DNA of 64,000 bases from NCBI RefSeq assembly GCF_022234545.1, contig NZ_JAIEUI010000001.1, positions 542,899 to 606,898 on the forward strand, given 5' to 3'. The first letter of the stretch is position 1. Every line of letters starts with the position of its first letter. A program made the translations under genes and the position numbers. This DNA is from Paenibacillus piscarius (GTDB lineage Bacteria; Bacillota; Bacilli; Paenibacillales; Paenibacillaceae). The notes under the pieces are model-generated. The model did not search any database, was not told the origin of the DNA, and was given only the letters and a program-made list of their open reading frames with translations. Shown one piece after another: positions 48,568-55,974 of the stretch.

Positions 48568-50828
48568 TCGGTCACGAATTGGGCGGCCGTTACCAAATTA
48601 TTGAACGGATCGGCGGAGGCGGCATGGCGCTCGTCTACAGAGCCCATGATATTCTGTTGAACCGCAATGTTGCTATCAAAGTATTGCGCAACCAGTTTGT
48701 GCATGATGAGGAATTCATCCGCCGGTTCCGGCGTGAGGCACAATCTGCCGCATCATTATCACATCCGAATGTAGTCAGCATCTATGATGTGGGCCAGGAA
48801 GATGAAGTTCATTATATCGTTATGGAATATATTGAAGGCAAGAACCTGAACGAGATTATCAAAGAGCGGGCCCCGCTGCAGGTGGATGAAGCCGTACGGA
48901 TTGCGTCGCAGATCTGCGATGCTCTTGATCATGCGCATATGAACCAGATTATTCACCGCGATATTAAACCTCATAACATTCTGATCGGCCGTAACGGACG
49001 GGTCAAGGTCACCGACTTCGGGATCGCCCGGGCGGTTACGTCCACGACGATTACCCAAACCGGGTCAGTCGTGGGCTCGGTGCATTACTTCTCGCCGGAA
49101 CATGCCAAAGGTGTGACTACAGGGGAGAAATCCGACCTGTATTCACTTGGAATTGTACTCTACCAGATGCTTACCGGAGTATTGCCGTTTCTCGGGGAGA
49201 GCCCGATTAGTGTCGCTCTGAAGCATCTGCAGGAGGAGTTCGAGGAGCCGCGGCTGCTGAATCCGCTGATTCCGCAGAGCGTGGAGAATGTCATTCTGAA
49301 ATCGATGCGTAAGAACCCTGACGAACGGTATCAGTCGGCCAAGCAGATGCTTCAGGATCTGGAGACCTGCCTGTTGCCTGAGCGCAGAAGCGAAGCCAAG
49401 GCCTTGTTCCAGGATGAGGATGACGAGGACCGGACGCGTATTATTCCGGCGATTAAGCCGCTGCAGCGGGGACTGGGCAGCCGGGCCGGAGGCGGAGAGG
49501 AGCGGCTCCGCAGCATGGAGGAGGTTCAGCCGCCTGTGCCCGAGAAGCGCAAGAAAGGCCGTGCGGTGTTATGGATTAGTCTTACCCTGGCCGTCCTGAT
49601 TGCAATGACAGGGATCGTATGGTATGTCAACTCCAAATTGTCGGTTGATGAAGTAGCGGTGCCGGTCGTGACCGGCAAATCCTTCGAGGAAGCCAAGGCC
49701 GAGCTTGAAGCCGTGGGCCTCCTTGCCGAGGAACCGCCGCTGCAGGAATACAAAGAGGGCTTCGCAGAGAACATCGTCTGGAAGCAGAACAAGACCAATA
49801 CAATGGTTAAGGAAGGTACACATATTATTCTTACCGTCAGCACGGCGAAGATACTGCCCAAGCTGCCTGATGTATCGGGTAAGACCTATGAAGATGCGGT
49901 CAAAGAGCTGATGGCCCTGGGTATTGCCCAAGGCAATATCACTCCCGATGAACGGTACAGCGAGGATTTCGACAAGGGCAAGGTCATCAGCTCCGAGCCT
50001 GCTGCAAGCAGTGAGTATGACCCTGAGACTGTCACCGTCAAGCTGGCCGTAAGCAAAGGCAAGGAGAGCACCCAAATGCCTGACCTGCTCGGGAAGACTG
50101 AGAAGGAGGCTAAGGCTGCACTGGAGAAGGCTGGGTTAGTGCTGGATGCGGTCAAGGAAGAGTCTAGCTTCACCATTGAGAAGGGCAAGGTCACGAAGCA
50201 GTGGGCTTATGAGCCAGGGGATCTGGTTCCTCCAGGCGAGAAGATCACCATCTACATTAGCACAGGGTATCCCGATGAGGCGCTGGAATTCACCTTCAAT
50301 GTTCCTGTAGCACCGGTTGCAGAAGGCAAGAAGAGCAAGATCCGTATTGTCTTTGCGGATGCGCGCAACAATGGTGAGAATCAGGAATGGGGTACACGAA
50401 CGATCGGCAAAAGCCAGACTCTGTCTGTGAATATGCTGCTGGCGCCGAACAAGGACGGAATGGTCTCCGTCTACCGTGACGGGCAATTCCTTGAGACCTA
50501 TCCGATCACGTATGTAGATGTCAAGAACGGCACCGTGCAGCAGCCGGAGCCTCCACCTATGGAGACACCGACCCCGGCGCCGACCGTTGCACCGACTGAG
50601 ACGCCTACTCCGGAGCCTACCGTAGAGCCGGAGATTCTGCCGCCGGACGGCGGAGGTGAAGTTCCGGTGACGGGAGAGACAGACCAGACCGGTTATCTGC
50701 CCGCTAACGGGGAGAATGCGAATGTGACGGTTGTTAACAGTAGCCAGGGCAACACTAATAACAAAGGCCTGGGCAAGGGCAAAGAAACCGGGGGCAAGCC
50801 TGGCAAGGAGAAACCCGGCAAACCATAA
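48564..50828 (+). CDS. prkC: PASTA-domain Ser/Thr protein kinase PrkC
   Basis: The product is 754 aa from ATG at 48564; AAAGGAG lies 8 nt upstream. The kinase domain is about 1-270 (IGGGGMALVYRA, AIKVL, HRDIKPHNIL, DFGIARA, the GEKSDLYSLGIVLYQMLTG lobe). After a basic juxtamembrane segment there is one TM helix (AVLWISLTLAVLIAMTGIVWYV, about 333-354). Three PASTA repeats follow (about 360-570; VVTGKSFEEAK, LPDVSGKTYEDAVKEL, MPDLLGKTEKEAKAAL), which bind muropeptides or lipid II. A further about 75-residue beta domain is followed by a PT/PE-rich linker and a G/K-rich tail (KGLGKGKETGGKPGKEKP). The last two parts are longer than in Bacillus PrkC. In spores the kinase triggers germination in response to muropeptides. 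Confidence 0.96.
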   Translation: MIGHELGGRYQIIERIGGGGMALVYRAHDILLNRNVAIKVLRNQFVHDEEFIRRFRREAQSAASLSHPNVVSIYDVGQEDEVHYIVMEYIEGKNLNEIIKERAPLQVDEAVRIASQICDALDHAHMNQIIHRDIKPHNILIGRNGRVKVTDFGIARAVTSTTITQTGSVVGSVHYFSPEHAKGVTTGEKSDLYSLGIVLYQMLTGVLPFLGESPISVALKHLQEEFEEPRLLNPLIPQSVENVILKSMRKNPDERYQSAKQMLQDLETCLLPERRSEAKALFQDEDDEDRTRIIPAIKPLQRGLGSRAGGGEERLRSMEEVQPPVPEKRKKGRAVLWISLTLAVLIAMTGIVWYVNSKLSVDEVAVPVVTGKSFEEAKAELEAVGLLAEEPPLQEYKEGFAENIVWKQNKTNTMVKEGTHIILTVSTAKILPKLPDVSGKTYEDAVKELMALGIAQGNITPDERYSEDFDKGKVISSEPAASSEYDPETVTVKLAVSKGKESTQMPDLLGKTEKEAKAALEKAGLVLDAVKEESSFTIEKGKVTKQWAYEPGDLVPPGEKITIYISTGYPDEALEFTFNVPVAPVAEGKKSKIRIVFADARNNGENQEWGTRTIGKSQTLSVNMLLAPNKDGMVSVYRDGQFLETYPITYVDVKNGTVQQPEPPPMETPTPAPTVAPTETPTPEPTVEPEILPPDGGGEVPVTGETDQTGYLPANGENANVTVVNSSQGNTNNKGLGKGKETGGKPGKEKPGKP

Positions 50829-50884
50829 CATGAGATAGGCTTCAGATATTCTGTTCCGGTGACATCACCGGCAGGGCTGAGGCG

Positions 50885-50926
50885 GCGCAAATGACCCGGG
50901 GATTCCTCATCTTGGGTCATTTGCGC
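50885..50926. repeat. Perfect 13-bp inverted repeat between prkC and rsgA
   Basis: GCGCAAATGACCC (50885-50897) and GGGTCATTTGCGC (50914-50926) enclose a 16-nt loop. No T-tract follows on either strand, so it is not a typical intrinsic terminator. The rsgA ribosome site comes 15 nt later. Confidence 0.8.
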
Positions 50927-50955
50927 AAATATCAGGAGAGGAAGGGTCAGCATGT

Positions 50956-51861
50956 ATGCCTGAAGGAATCATAATCAAAGCATTAAGCGGATATTACTAT
51001 GTGAAGCCGCTTCGAGATGGACAGATCGCAACCGAGGAAGAGGCGGTCCAATGCCGCGGGCGGGGGATTCTGAAGAAGAAGGGGACGGCTCCGCTGGTAG
51101 GCGACCGGATCGTCTACGTGCTTACAGAGAACGGGGAAGGTATGGTGGATGAGCTGCTTCCCCGCGAATCTGAGCTTGTCCGCCCGCCTGTGGCGAATGT
51201 GAAGCTGGCAGTGCTGCTGTTCTCCGTCCGGGAGCCGGATATGAACCTGAATCTGCTGGACAAGTTCCTGGTTCATATCGAGCATTCCGGTCTCGACACG
51301 CTGATCGTACTCACGAAGCAGGATCTTGAAGAGGAGGACGGCCAGACTACGGAGGCTGTCAAAGCCCTGTATGAGCGGATCGGATACGAGGTGATGGTCA
51401 CCAGCTCCCTGAACGGAACCGGGGCTGAGGAGCTGCGGGAACGGCTGGCCGGCATTATCAGTGTCTTCTCCGGCCAGTCTGGCGTCGGTAAGTCCACCCT
51501 GCTCAACCGGCTGGTGCCTGGACTTGAGCTGGAGACGGGCGAGATCAGTCTCCGCCTTGGACGGGGGCGTCACACCACACGTCATGTAGAGCTCATGGAT
51601 ATCGGGGGCGGCGGGTTTGTCGCCGATACGCCGGGCTTCAGCCAGCTGGACTTCCTGGAGCTGGGGGTTGAAGAGCTCTCAACATGCTTCCGCGAGTTCG
51701 CCGCTTATGCGGAGAACTGCAAATTCCGCGGCTGCAGCCACCTGCATGAGCCGGGCTGCAAGGTGATTGAGGCCTGGGAAGCCGGGGAGATTGCCGACAG
51801 CCGTTACGGGCATTACAAGCTGTTCTTTAATGAAATGAAAGATAAAAAGCGGAGGTACTGA
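50956..51861 (+). CDS. rsgA: Ribosome small-subunit-dependent GTPase A
   Basis: The product is 301 aa from ATG at 50956 behind AGGAAGGG. An OB-fold N-terminus (GYYYVKP...CRGRGILKK) is followed by a circularly permuted GTPase with G4 TKQD before G1 FSGQSGVGKSTLLNRL, and G3 DTPGFSQ. The zinc site is C(x)4C..H(x)5C: CKFRGCSHLHEPGC. It tests maturation of the 30S subunit. It is followed at 5 nt by rpe, as in Bacillus. Confidence 0.97.
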   Translation: MPEGIIIKALSGYYYVKPLRDGQIATEEEAVQCRGRGILKKKGTAPLVGDRIVYVLTENGEGMVDELLPRESELVRPPVANVKLAVLLFSVREPDMNLNLLDKFLVHIEHSGLDTLIVLTKQDLEEEDGQTTEAVKALYERIGYEVMVTSSLNGTGAEELRERLAGIISVFSGQSGVGKSTLLNRLVPGLELETGEISLRLGRGRHTTRHVELMDIGGGGFVADTPGFSQLDFLELGVEELSTCFREFAAYAENCKFRGCSHLHEPGCKVIEAWEAGEIADSRYGHYKLFFNEMKDKKRRY

Positions 51862-51866
51862 AACTC

Positions 51867-52535
51867 ATGGTGAAAATTGCTCCTTCCATATTGTCAGCGG
51901 ATTTCGCAGCGCTTGGTGCAGAGGTGGCTGAAGCCGAAGCCAGCGGTGCGGACTGGATTCATGTAGATGTAATGGACGGGCAGTTCGTGCCGAATATTAC
52001 ACTCGGCCCCGTAATTTGTGCAGCGGTGAAACAGCATACCTCGCTGCCGCTCGATGTTCACCTGATGATTGAGCATCCCGAGAATTATATTGCTGCATTT
52101 GCAGCTGCAGGCGCTTCAGTCATCACGGTTCATGCGGAAGCTTGCGTTCATCTGCACCGCGTTGTGCACCAGATCAAGGAGCTGGGCCTGATGGCCGGAG
52201 TAGCAATCAATCCGGGCACACCGGCTTCGGCGGTGCGTGAGGTTCTGGAGGATGTAGATATGGTACTTGTCATGACCGTGAATCCGGGCTTCGGCGGCCA
52301 AGCGTTCATTCCGCGTACGCTGCACAAAATCAGGCAGCTCCGGCAATGGGCAGCGGAGCTCCGTCACCCCGGCTTACTGATAGAAGTGGATGGCGGAATC
52401 GCCGAAGCCACTGCACCGCTTGTCGCTGAAGCGGGAGCCGATGTGCTTGTAGCCGGCAATGCAGTCTTTGGGCGCAGTGATCGTGCGGGGGCGATCCGGG
52501 CCATCCGTGAAGCGGCAGAAGGTGCAGTCTCTTAA
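51867..52535 (+). CDS. rpe: Ribulose-phosphate 3-epimerase
   Basis: The product is 222 aa behind GGAGGT. TIM-barrel motifs: KIAPSILSADFAALG, DWIHVDVMDGQFVPNITLG, DVHLMIEHPE, VMTVNPGFGGQAFI and EVDGGI. It interconverts ribulose- and xylulose-5-phosphate. In Bacillus the thiamine kinase gene thiN follows rpe; here the next element is a terminator. Confidence 0.98.
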   Translation: MVKIAPSILSADFAALGAEVAEAEASGADWIHVDVMDGQFVPNITLGPVICAAVKQHTSLPLDVHLMIEHPENYIAAFAAAGASVITVHAEACVHLHRVVHQIKELGLMAGVAINPGTPASAVREVLEDVDMVLVMTVNPGFGGQAFIPRTLHKIRQLRQWAAELRHPGLLIEVDGGIAEATAPLVAEAGADVLVAGNAVFGRSDRAGAIRAIREAAEGAVS

Positions 52536-52591
52536 TTGCTTGTGCATTCCTGTACCGGGTGGTATAGGCCAAGTTGTGCACGCATAAATAT

Positions 52592-52627
52592 GGTTACATG
52601 AGCAGAAATCTCATGTAGCCTTTTTTT
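52592..52627 (+). terminator. Terminator after rpe
   Basis: GGTTACATGAG (52592-52602) pairs with CTCATGTAGCC (52610-52620), then T7. Confidence 0.85.
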
Positions 52628-52719
52628 GTACCATAAGGGAGGTCTGCAGTCCGTTGGAATACAACAGCATGACAGGATAGTCTCCTACTGCAACGCAAGA
52701 ATTGATGGGAGGGTGAATC

Positions 52720-52800
52720 ATGAAATTTTACACGTTTAAGCTGCCGAAGTTTTTGGGAGGTTTTGTTAAAGCGATTTTGAACACTTTTCAGAAGAGTTAA
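52720..52800 (+). CDS. spoVM: Stage V sporulation protein M
   Basis: A 26-residue gene with sequence MKFYTFKLPKF, then LGGFVKAILNTFQKS, behind GGGAGGG (6 nt). It matches Bacillus SpoVM (MKFYTIKLPKFLGG...) over its whole length. SpoVM is an amphipathic peptide that recognises the positive curvature of the forespore membrane and anchors SpoIVA to start coat assembly. It also inhibits FtsH. Position between rpe and rpmB is the same as in Bacillus. A terminator follows. No sigma-E promoter was convincing by eye. Confidence 0.95.
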   Translation: MKFYTFKLPKFLGGFVKAILNTFQKS

Positions 52801-52823
52801 GTTCAATCGGATAAGAAAATATG

Positions 52824-52860
52824 AAAAAAAGCACCTTACGTAGGTAAAGGGTGCTTTTTG
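52824..52860. terminator. Bidirectional terminator between spoVM and rpmB
   Basis: An A-run plus GCACC (from 52824) pairs with GGTGC plus T5 (52850-52859). Confidence 0.8.
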
Positions 52861-52874
52861 TTACAAATATTAAA

Positions 52875-53063
52875 CTAGACGCGTTCAACCTTACCGGCTT
52901 TCAGAGCACGGGTGCTGACGTAGACGCGTTTCGGTTTACCGTTCACGAGGATACGGACCTTCTGAACGTTAACTCCCCAAGAGCGACGGTTACGGTTGTT
53001 CGCGTGAGATACGTGGTTGCCGCTGCCCGGTTTCTTGCCTGTTACTGTACATTTGCGGGACAT
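52875..53063 (-). CDS. rpmB: 50S ribosomal protein L28
   Basis: The product is 62 aa: [38 protein letters not shown]...[16 protein letters not shown], the usual length. It has only Cys5 in the N-terminal motif (C-TVTGK), so it is probably a zinc-free variant. It is divergent to fakA with its own promoter at 53112-53141. Confidence 0.97.
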   Translation of the reverse strand: MSRKCTVTGKKPGSGNHVSHANNRNRRSWGVNVQKVRILVNGKPKRVYVSTRALKAGKVERV

Positions 53064-53111
53064 AGATTACACCTCCTTGTTACGTACACCTGCATAAAAC
53101 AATACTTAAAT

Positions 53112-53141
53112 ATAATATCACAGCAAAATTTGCTTCGTCAA
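53112..53141 (-). promoter_or_regulatory. rpmB promoter with palindrome in the spacer
   Basis: Minus strand TTGACG (53136-53141), an 18-nt spacer and TATTAT (53112-53117). The spacer contains the dyad AGCAAA-A-TTTGCT (53121-53133). Confidence 0.6.
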
Positions 53142-53254
53142 CCGATTCAAAAACATTTATTTCTGAAGACTCTTATAGTACAATATAAATTAGTGCATTA
53201 TGTCCAGTTAATCTTCGAATTGATTAGGCATGAAGTTAGGAAGGGGAATTCTCA

Positions 53255-55039
53255 TTGAGTAAGCGTTCTATAAACGGGACAGATTTTACCGCAATGGTAC
53301 TAACCGGTGCGGAACAGCTGCAGCAGCATGCAGAGCACGTAAATTCCTTGAATGTGTTTCCGGTGCCGGATGGAGATACGGGAACGAACATGAATTTGAC
53401 GATGACCGCAGGCGCGAACGAACTGAAGAAGAATCATACAGCCTCTGTCGGCCAGTGTGCAGGCGTGCTGTCGAAGGGGCTGCTGATGGGCGCGCGGGGG
53501 AACTCCGGCGTTATTTTGTCGCAGCTGTTCAGAGGCTTCGGTCGTTATGCCGCCCAATATGAAGAGCTGAACACCCAGCAGTTCGCTGCAGCTCTGCAGA
53601 CCGGCGTAGATACGGCGTATAAGGCCGTGGTGAAGCCGGTGGAAGGTACGATTCTTACAGTAGCCAAGGAAGCGGCAAGACATGCGGTATATTATGCACG
53701 GCGCACCACTGATATTATCGAACTGATGACTGAGGTGCTCGCCAAGGCGAAGGAAGCTTTAGCACACACACCTGAGCTTCTGCCTGTTCTGAAGCAGGTT
53801 GGAGTTGTGGATTCCGGGGGCCAGGGTCTGGTCTATATCTATGAAGGCTTCTACCAGCATCTCACCGGCGGAGCATCCGCCGCTCCTGTTCAGCCTGCTG
53901 TGCAGGGACAAGCCTCAGCGGCCGCAGCTGCACCATCAGCCGTACTGACCAAACCTGAGAACGTGCTGTCCTCCGTACAGTCTTCTGCGCAATCCCAGCT
54001 CTCTACGGAAGACATTGAATTTTTATATGATATGGAATTCTTCATCAACCGCCGGCTTGGCGCAGCCGCGAATTCGGATTTCGATGAGGATGCGTTTCGG
54101 AAAGCGTTATCAGTGGGCGGCGATTCGATTATTGTCATCTCGGATGATGAGACGATCAAGGTGCATGTGCACTCGAAGACTCCGGGAGAGGTGCTGAACC
54201 TGGCCCTCGTCCACGGAGAGATTACCCAGATTCATATTCTTAACATGCGTGAGCAGCACCGCGATCTGCTGACGGCAGGCATGGATATCGCCCCAATGCC
54301 GGATGTCTTCGCGGATATCCCGGAAGAGAAGACGAGTGTGCAGGCACCTGCGGTACCGCCAGCAGATGATCTTGCGCCATACGGCTTCATCGCCGTCTCC
54401 TCAGGAGAGGGGATTTCGAACATTTTCCGCAGCTTAGGGGTGGATGCGATCCTGGCCGGCGGCCAGACGATGAACCCGAGCACAGAGGACTTCGTGAATG
54501 CGATCGCTTCGATCTCTGCGAAGCATATCTATATTCTCCCGAATAACTCCAACATTGTTCTTGCTGCACAGCAGGCGAAGGAGCTGCTGGAGGGTGAACG
54601 TGAGATTACGGTCATTCCGAGCAAGAGCATCCCGCAGGGGATTTCGGCGGCGTTTGCCTTCCAGGAAGAGGAGAGCGTGGAGGCCAATACTAGTAACATG
54701 CTGGAGGCCATCGCCCAGGTCAAATCGGGACAGGTTACCACTGCGGTGCGGGATACCGTTATTGAGGCACTGGAGATCAAGTCCGGGCAATATATCGGCA
54801 TTGAGAGCGCGAAGATTGTGGCGGCTGCCGATGATCTGCTTGAGGCAAGCAAGCAATTGCTGGCTAACATGCTGGTGAACGGCGACGAGATTGTAACCGT
54901 TCTGACCGGCGCGGATACCGATGATGAGGTGACGGATGCGCTGGCCGCTTGGCTGGAAGAGGCTTATCCGCAAGTCGAGGTTGAGATGCATGAAGGCGGA
55001 CAGCCGCTGTATTATTATCTTTTCTCGGTGGAGCCGTAA
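53255..55039 (+). CDS. fakA: Fatty acid kinase subunit FakA (DhaL/DAK2 domain, YloV-like)
   Basis: The product is 594 aa from a TTG at 53255; AAGGGG lies 9 nt upstream. The N-terminal DhaL ATP-binding domain (VNSLNVFPVPDGDTGTNMNLTMTAG, GARGNSGVILSQLFRG, VVDSGGQGLVYIYEG) is followed by an Ala/Gln-rich linker (about 208-245). A middle domain and a C-terminal DegV-like region follow (YGFIAVSSGEGISNIFRSLGVDAILAGGQTMNPST). FakA phosphorylates fatty acids carried by FakB. The next gene is a DegV/FakB protein. The Asp23-type yloU gene that precedes it in Bacillus is absent here. Confidence 0.95.
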   Translation: MSKRSINGTDFTAMVLTGAEQLQQHAEHVNSLNVFPVPDGDTGTNMNLTMTAGANELKKNHTASVGQCAGVLSKGLLMGARGNSGVILSQLFRGFGRYAAQYEELNTQQFAAALQTGVDTAYKAVVKPVEGTILTVAKEAARHAVYYARRTTDIIELMTEVLAKAKEALAHTPELLPVLKQVGVVDSGGQGLVYIYEGFYQHLTGGASAAPVQPAVQGQASAAAAAPSAVLTKPENVLSSVQSSAQSQLSTEDIEFLYDMEFFINRRLGAAANSDFDEDAFRKALSVGGDSIIVISDDETIKVHVHSKTPGEVLNLALVHGEITQIHILNMREQHRDLLTAGMDIAPMPDVFADIPEEKTSVQAPAVPPADDLAPYGFIAVSSGEGISNIFRSLGVDAILAGGQTMNPSTEDFVNAIASISAKHIYILPNNSNIVLAAQQAKELLEGEREITVIPSKSIPQGISAAFAFQEEESVEANTSNMLEAIAQVKSGQVTTAVRDTVIEALEIKSGQYIGIESAKIVAAADDLLEASKQLLANMLVNGDEIVTVLTGADTDDEVTDALAAWLEEAYPQVEVEMHEGGQPLYYYLFSVEP

Positions 55040-55099
55040 GCCTTCCTGAGTCGTAAGCCAGAGTGGTTCAGCTATTATTACAGTATGGGGAGGATAATC

Positions 55100-55960
55100 A
55101 TGAATCGTACCGTAATCGTTACCGACAGCACCTCCGATATCCCGCCGGCCCTGGCGGAGCAGTACGGCATTGAAGTCGTTCCGCTGACGCTGATGTTCGG
55201 CGAAGAGGCCTTCCGGGATAATGTGGATCTGACTCCGGAACAGTTCTATGAGCGTCTTCCCCGCTCGCCGCAGCTGCCGACCACCTCGCAGCCGTCACCT
55301 GTCGAATATATGAATGTGTACCGCCGGATCCAGGAGCAGTACCCGGGCAGCCCGATCTTGTCCTTCCATATCTCCTCCGGGCTTAGCGGGACGTATCAGT
55401 CAGCTGTTCTGGCCAAATCCATGCTGGAGGAGGACGGGGAAGCCATCACGGTGGTGGACAGCCTGTCCGCCTCTTACGGCTTCGGCTTCATGGTAGTGGA
55501 AGCTGCCCGGTTGGCACAGCAGGGACAGGAGCCTGCGGCCATCCTGGAGCAGGTGGAGCGGCTGCGCCAGTCGCGCAAGCTGTATTTTCTCGTGGATACG
55601 CTCGAATATCTGCAGAAGGGCGGCCGGATCGGCAAAGCGTCCGCCATTCTCGGTACACTGCTTAACATCAAGCCGATTCTGTCGATCGACGCGGAAGGAA
55701 TCATCTATGCGGTAGAGAAGGTCCGGGGCCGCAAGAAGGCTGTTGCCCGCATGATTGAGCTGTTCAAGGCGGATCTGCCGGGTGTGAATAACATTAATGT
55801 AGCCGTGGGCCATACCGCTGAACCGGCTTCCGGCGAAGAATTCCTGCGGGAATTAGCCGGACATTTCACTCTGAAAGAGAAGGTACTGACCAACGTAGGC
55901 CCTGTTGTAGGCAGCCACGTAGGCAACGGGACCTTAGCCGTCTTCATCTGGCCCGCCTAG
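55100..55960 (+). CDS. DegV-family fatty-acid-binding protein (FakB type)
   Basis: The product is 286 aa from ATG at 55100, with GGGGAGGAT upstream. Hallmarks: VTDSTSDIPPALAEQYGIEVVPLTLMFGEEAFRDNVDLTPEQFYERL, TSQPSPVEYMNVY, FHISSGLSGTYQSA, VVDSLSASYGFGFMV, VDTLEYLQKGGRIGKASAILGTLLNIKPIL and GPVVGSHVGNGTLAVF. It binds a fatty acid in a closed cavity and presents it to FakA for phosphorylation. It lies 60 nt downstream of fakA, so both parts of the fatty acid kinase are together; in Bacillus this spot holds sdaAB-sdaAA. Confidence 0.93.
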   Translation: MNRTVIVTDSTSDIPPALAEQYGIEVVPLTLMFGEEAFRDNVDLTPEQFYERLPRSPQLPTTSQPSPVEYMNVYRRIQEQYPGSPILSFHISSGLSGTYQSAVLAKSMLEEDGEAITVVDSLSASYGFGFMVVEAARLAQQGQEPAAILEQVERLRQSRKLYFLVDTLEYLQKGGRIGKASAILGTLLNIKPILSIDAEGIIYAVEKVRGRKKAVARMIELFKADLPGVNNINVAVGHTAEPASGEEFLRELAGHFTLKEKVLTNVGPVVGSHVGNGTLAVFIWPA

Positions 55961-55974
55961 GTTAGGGGATGAGC

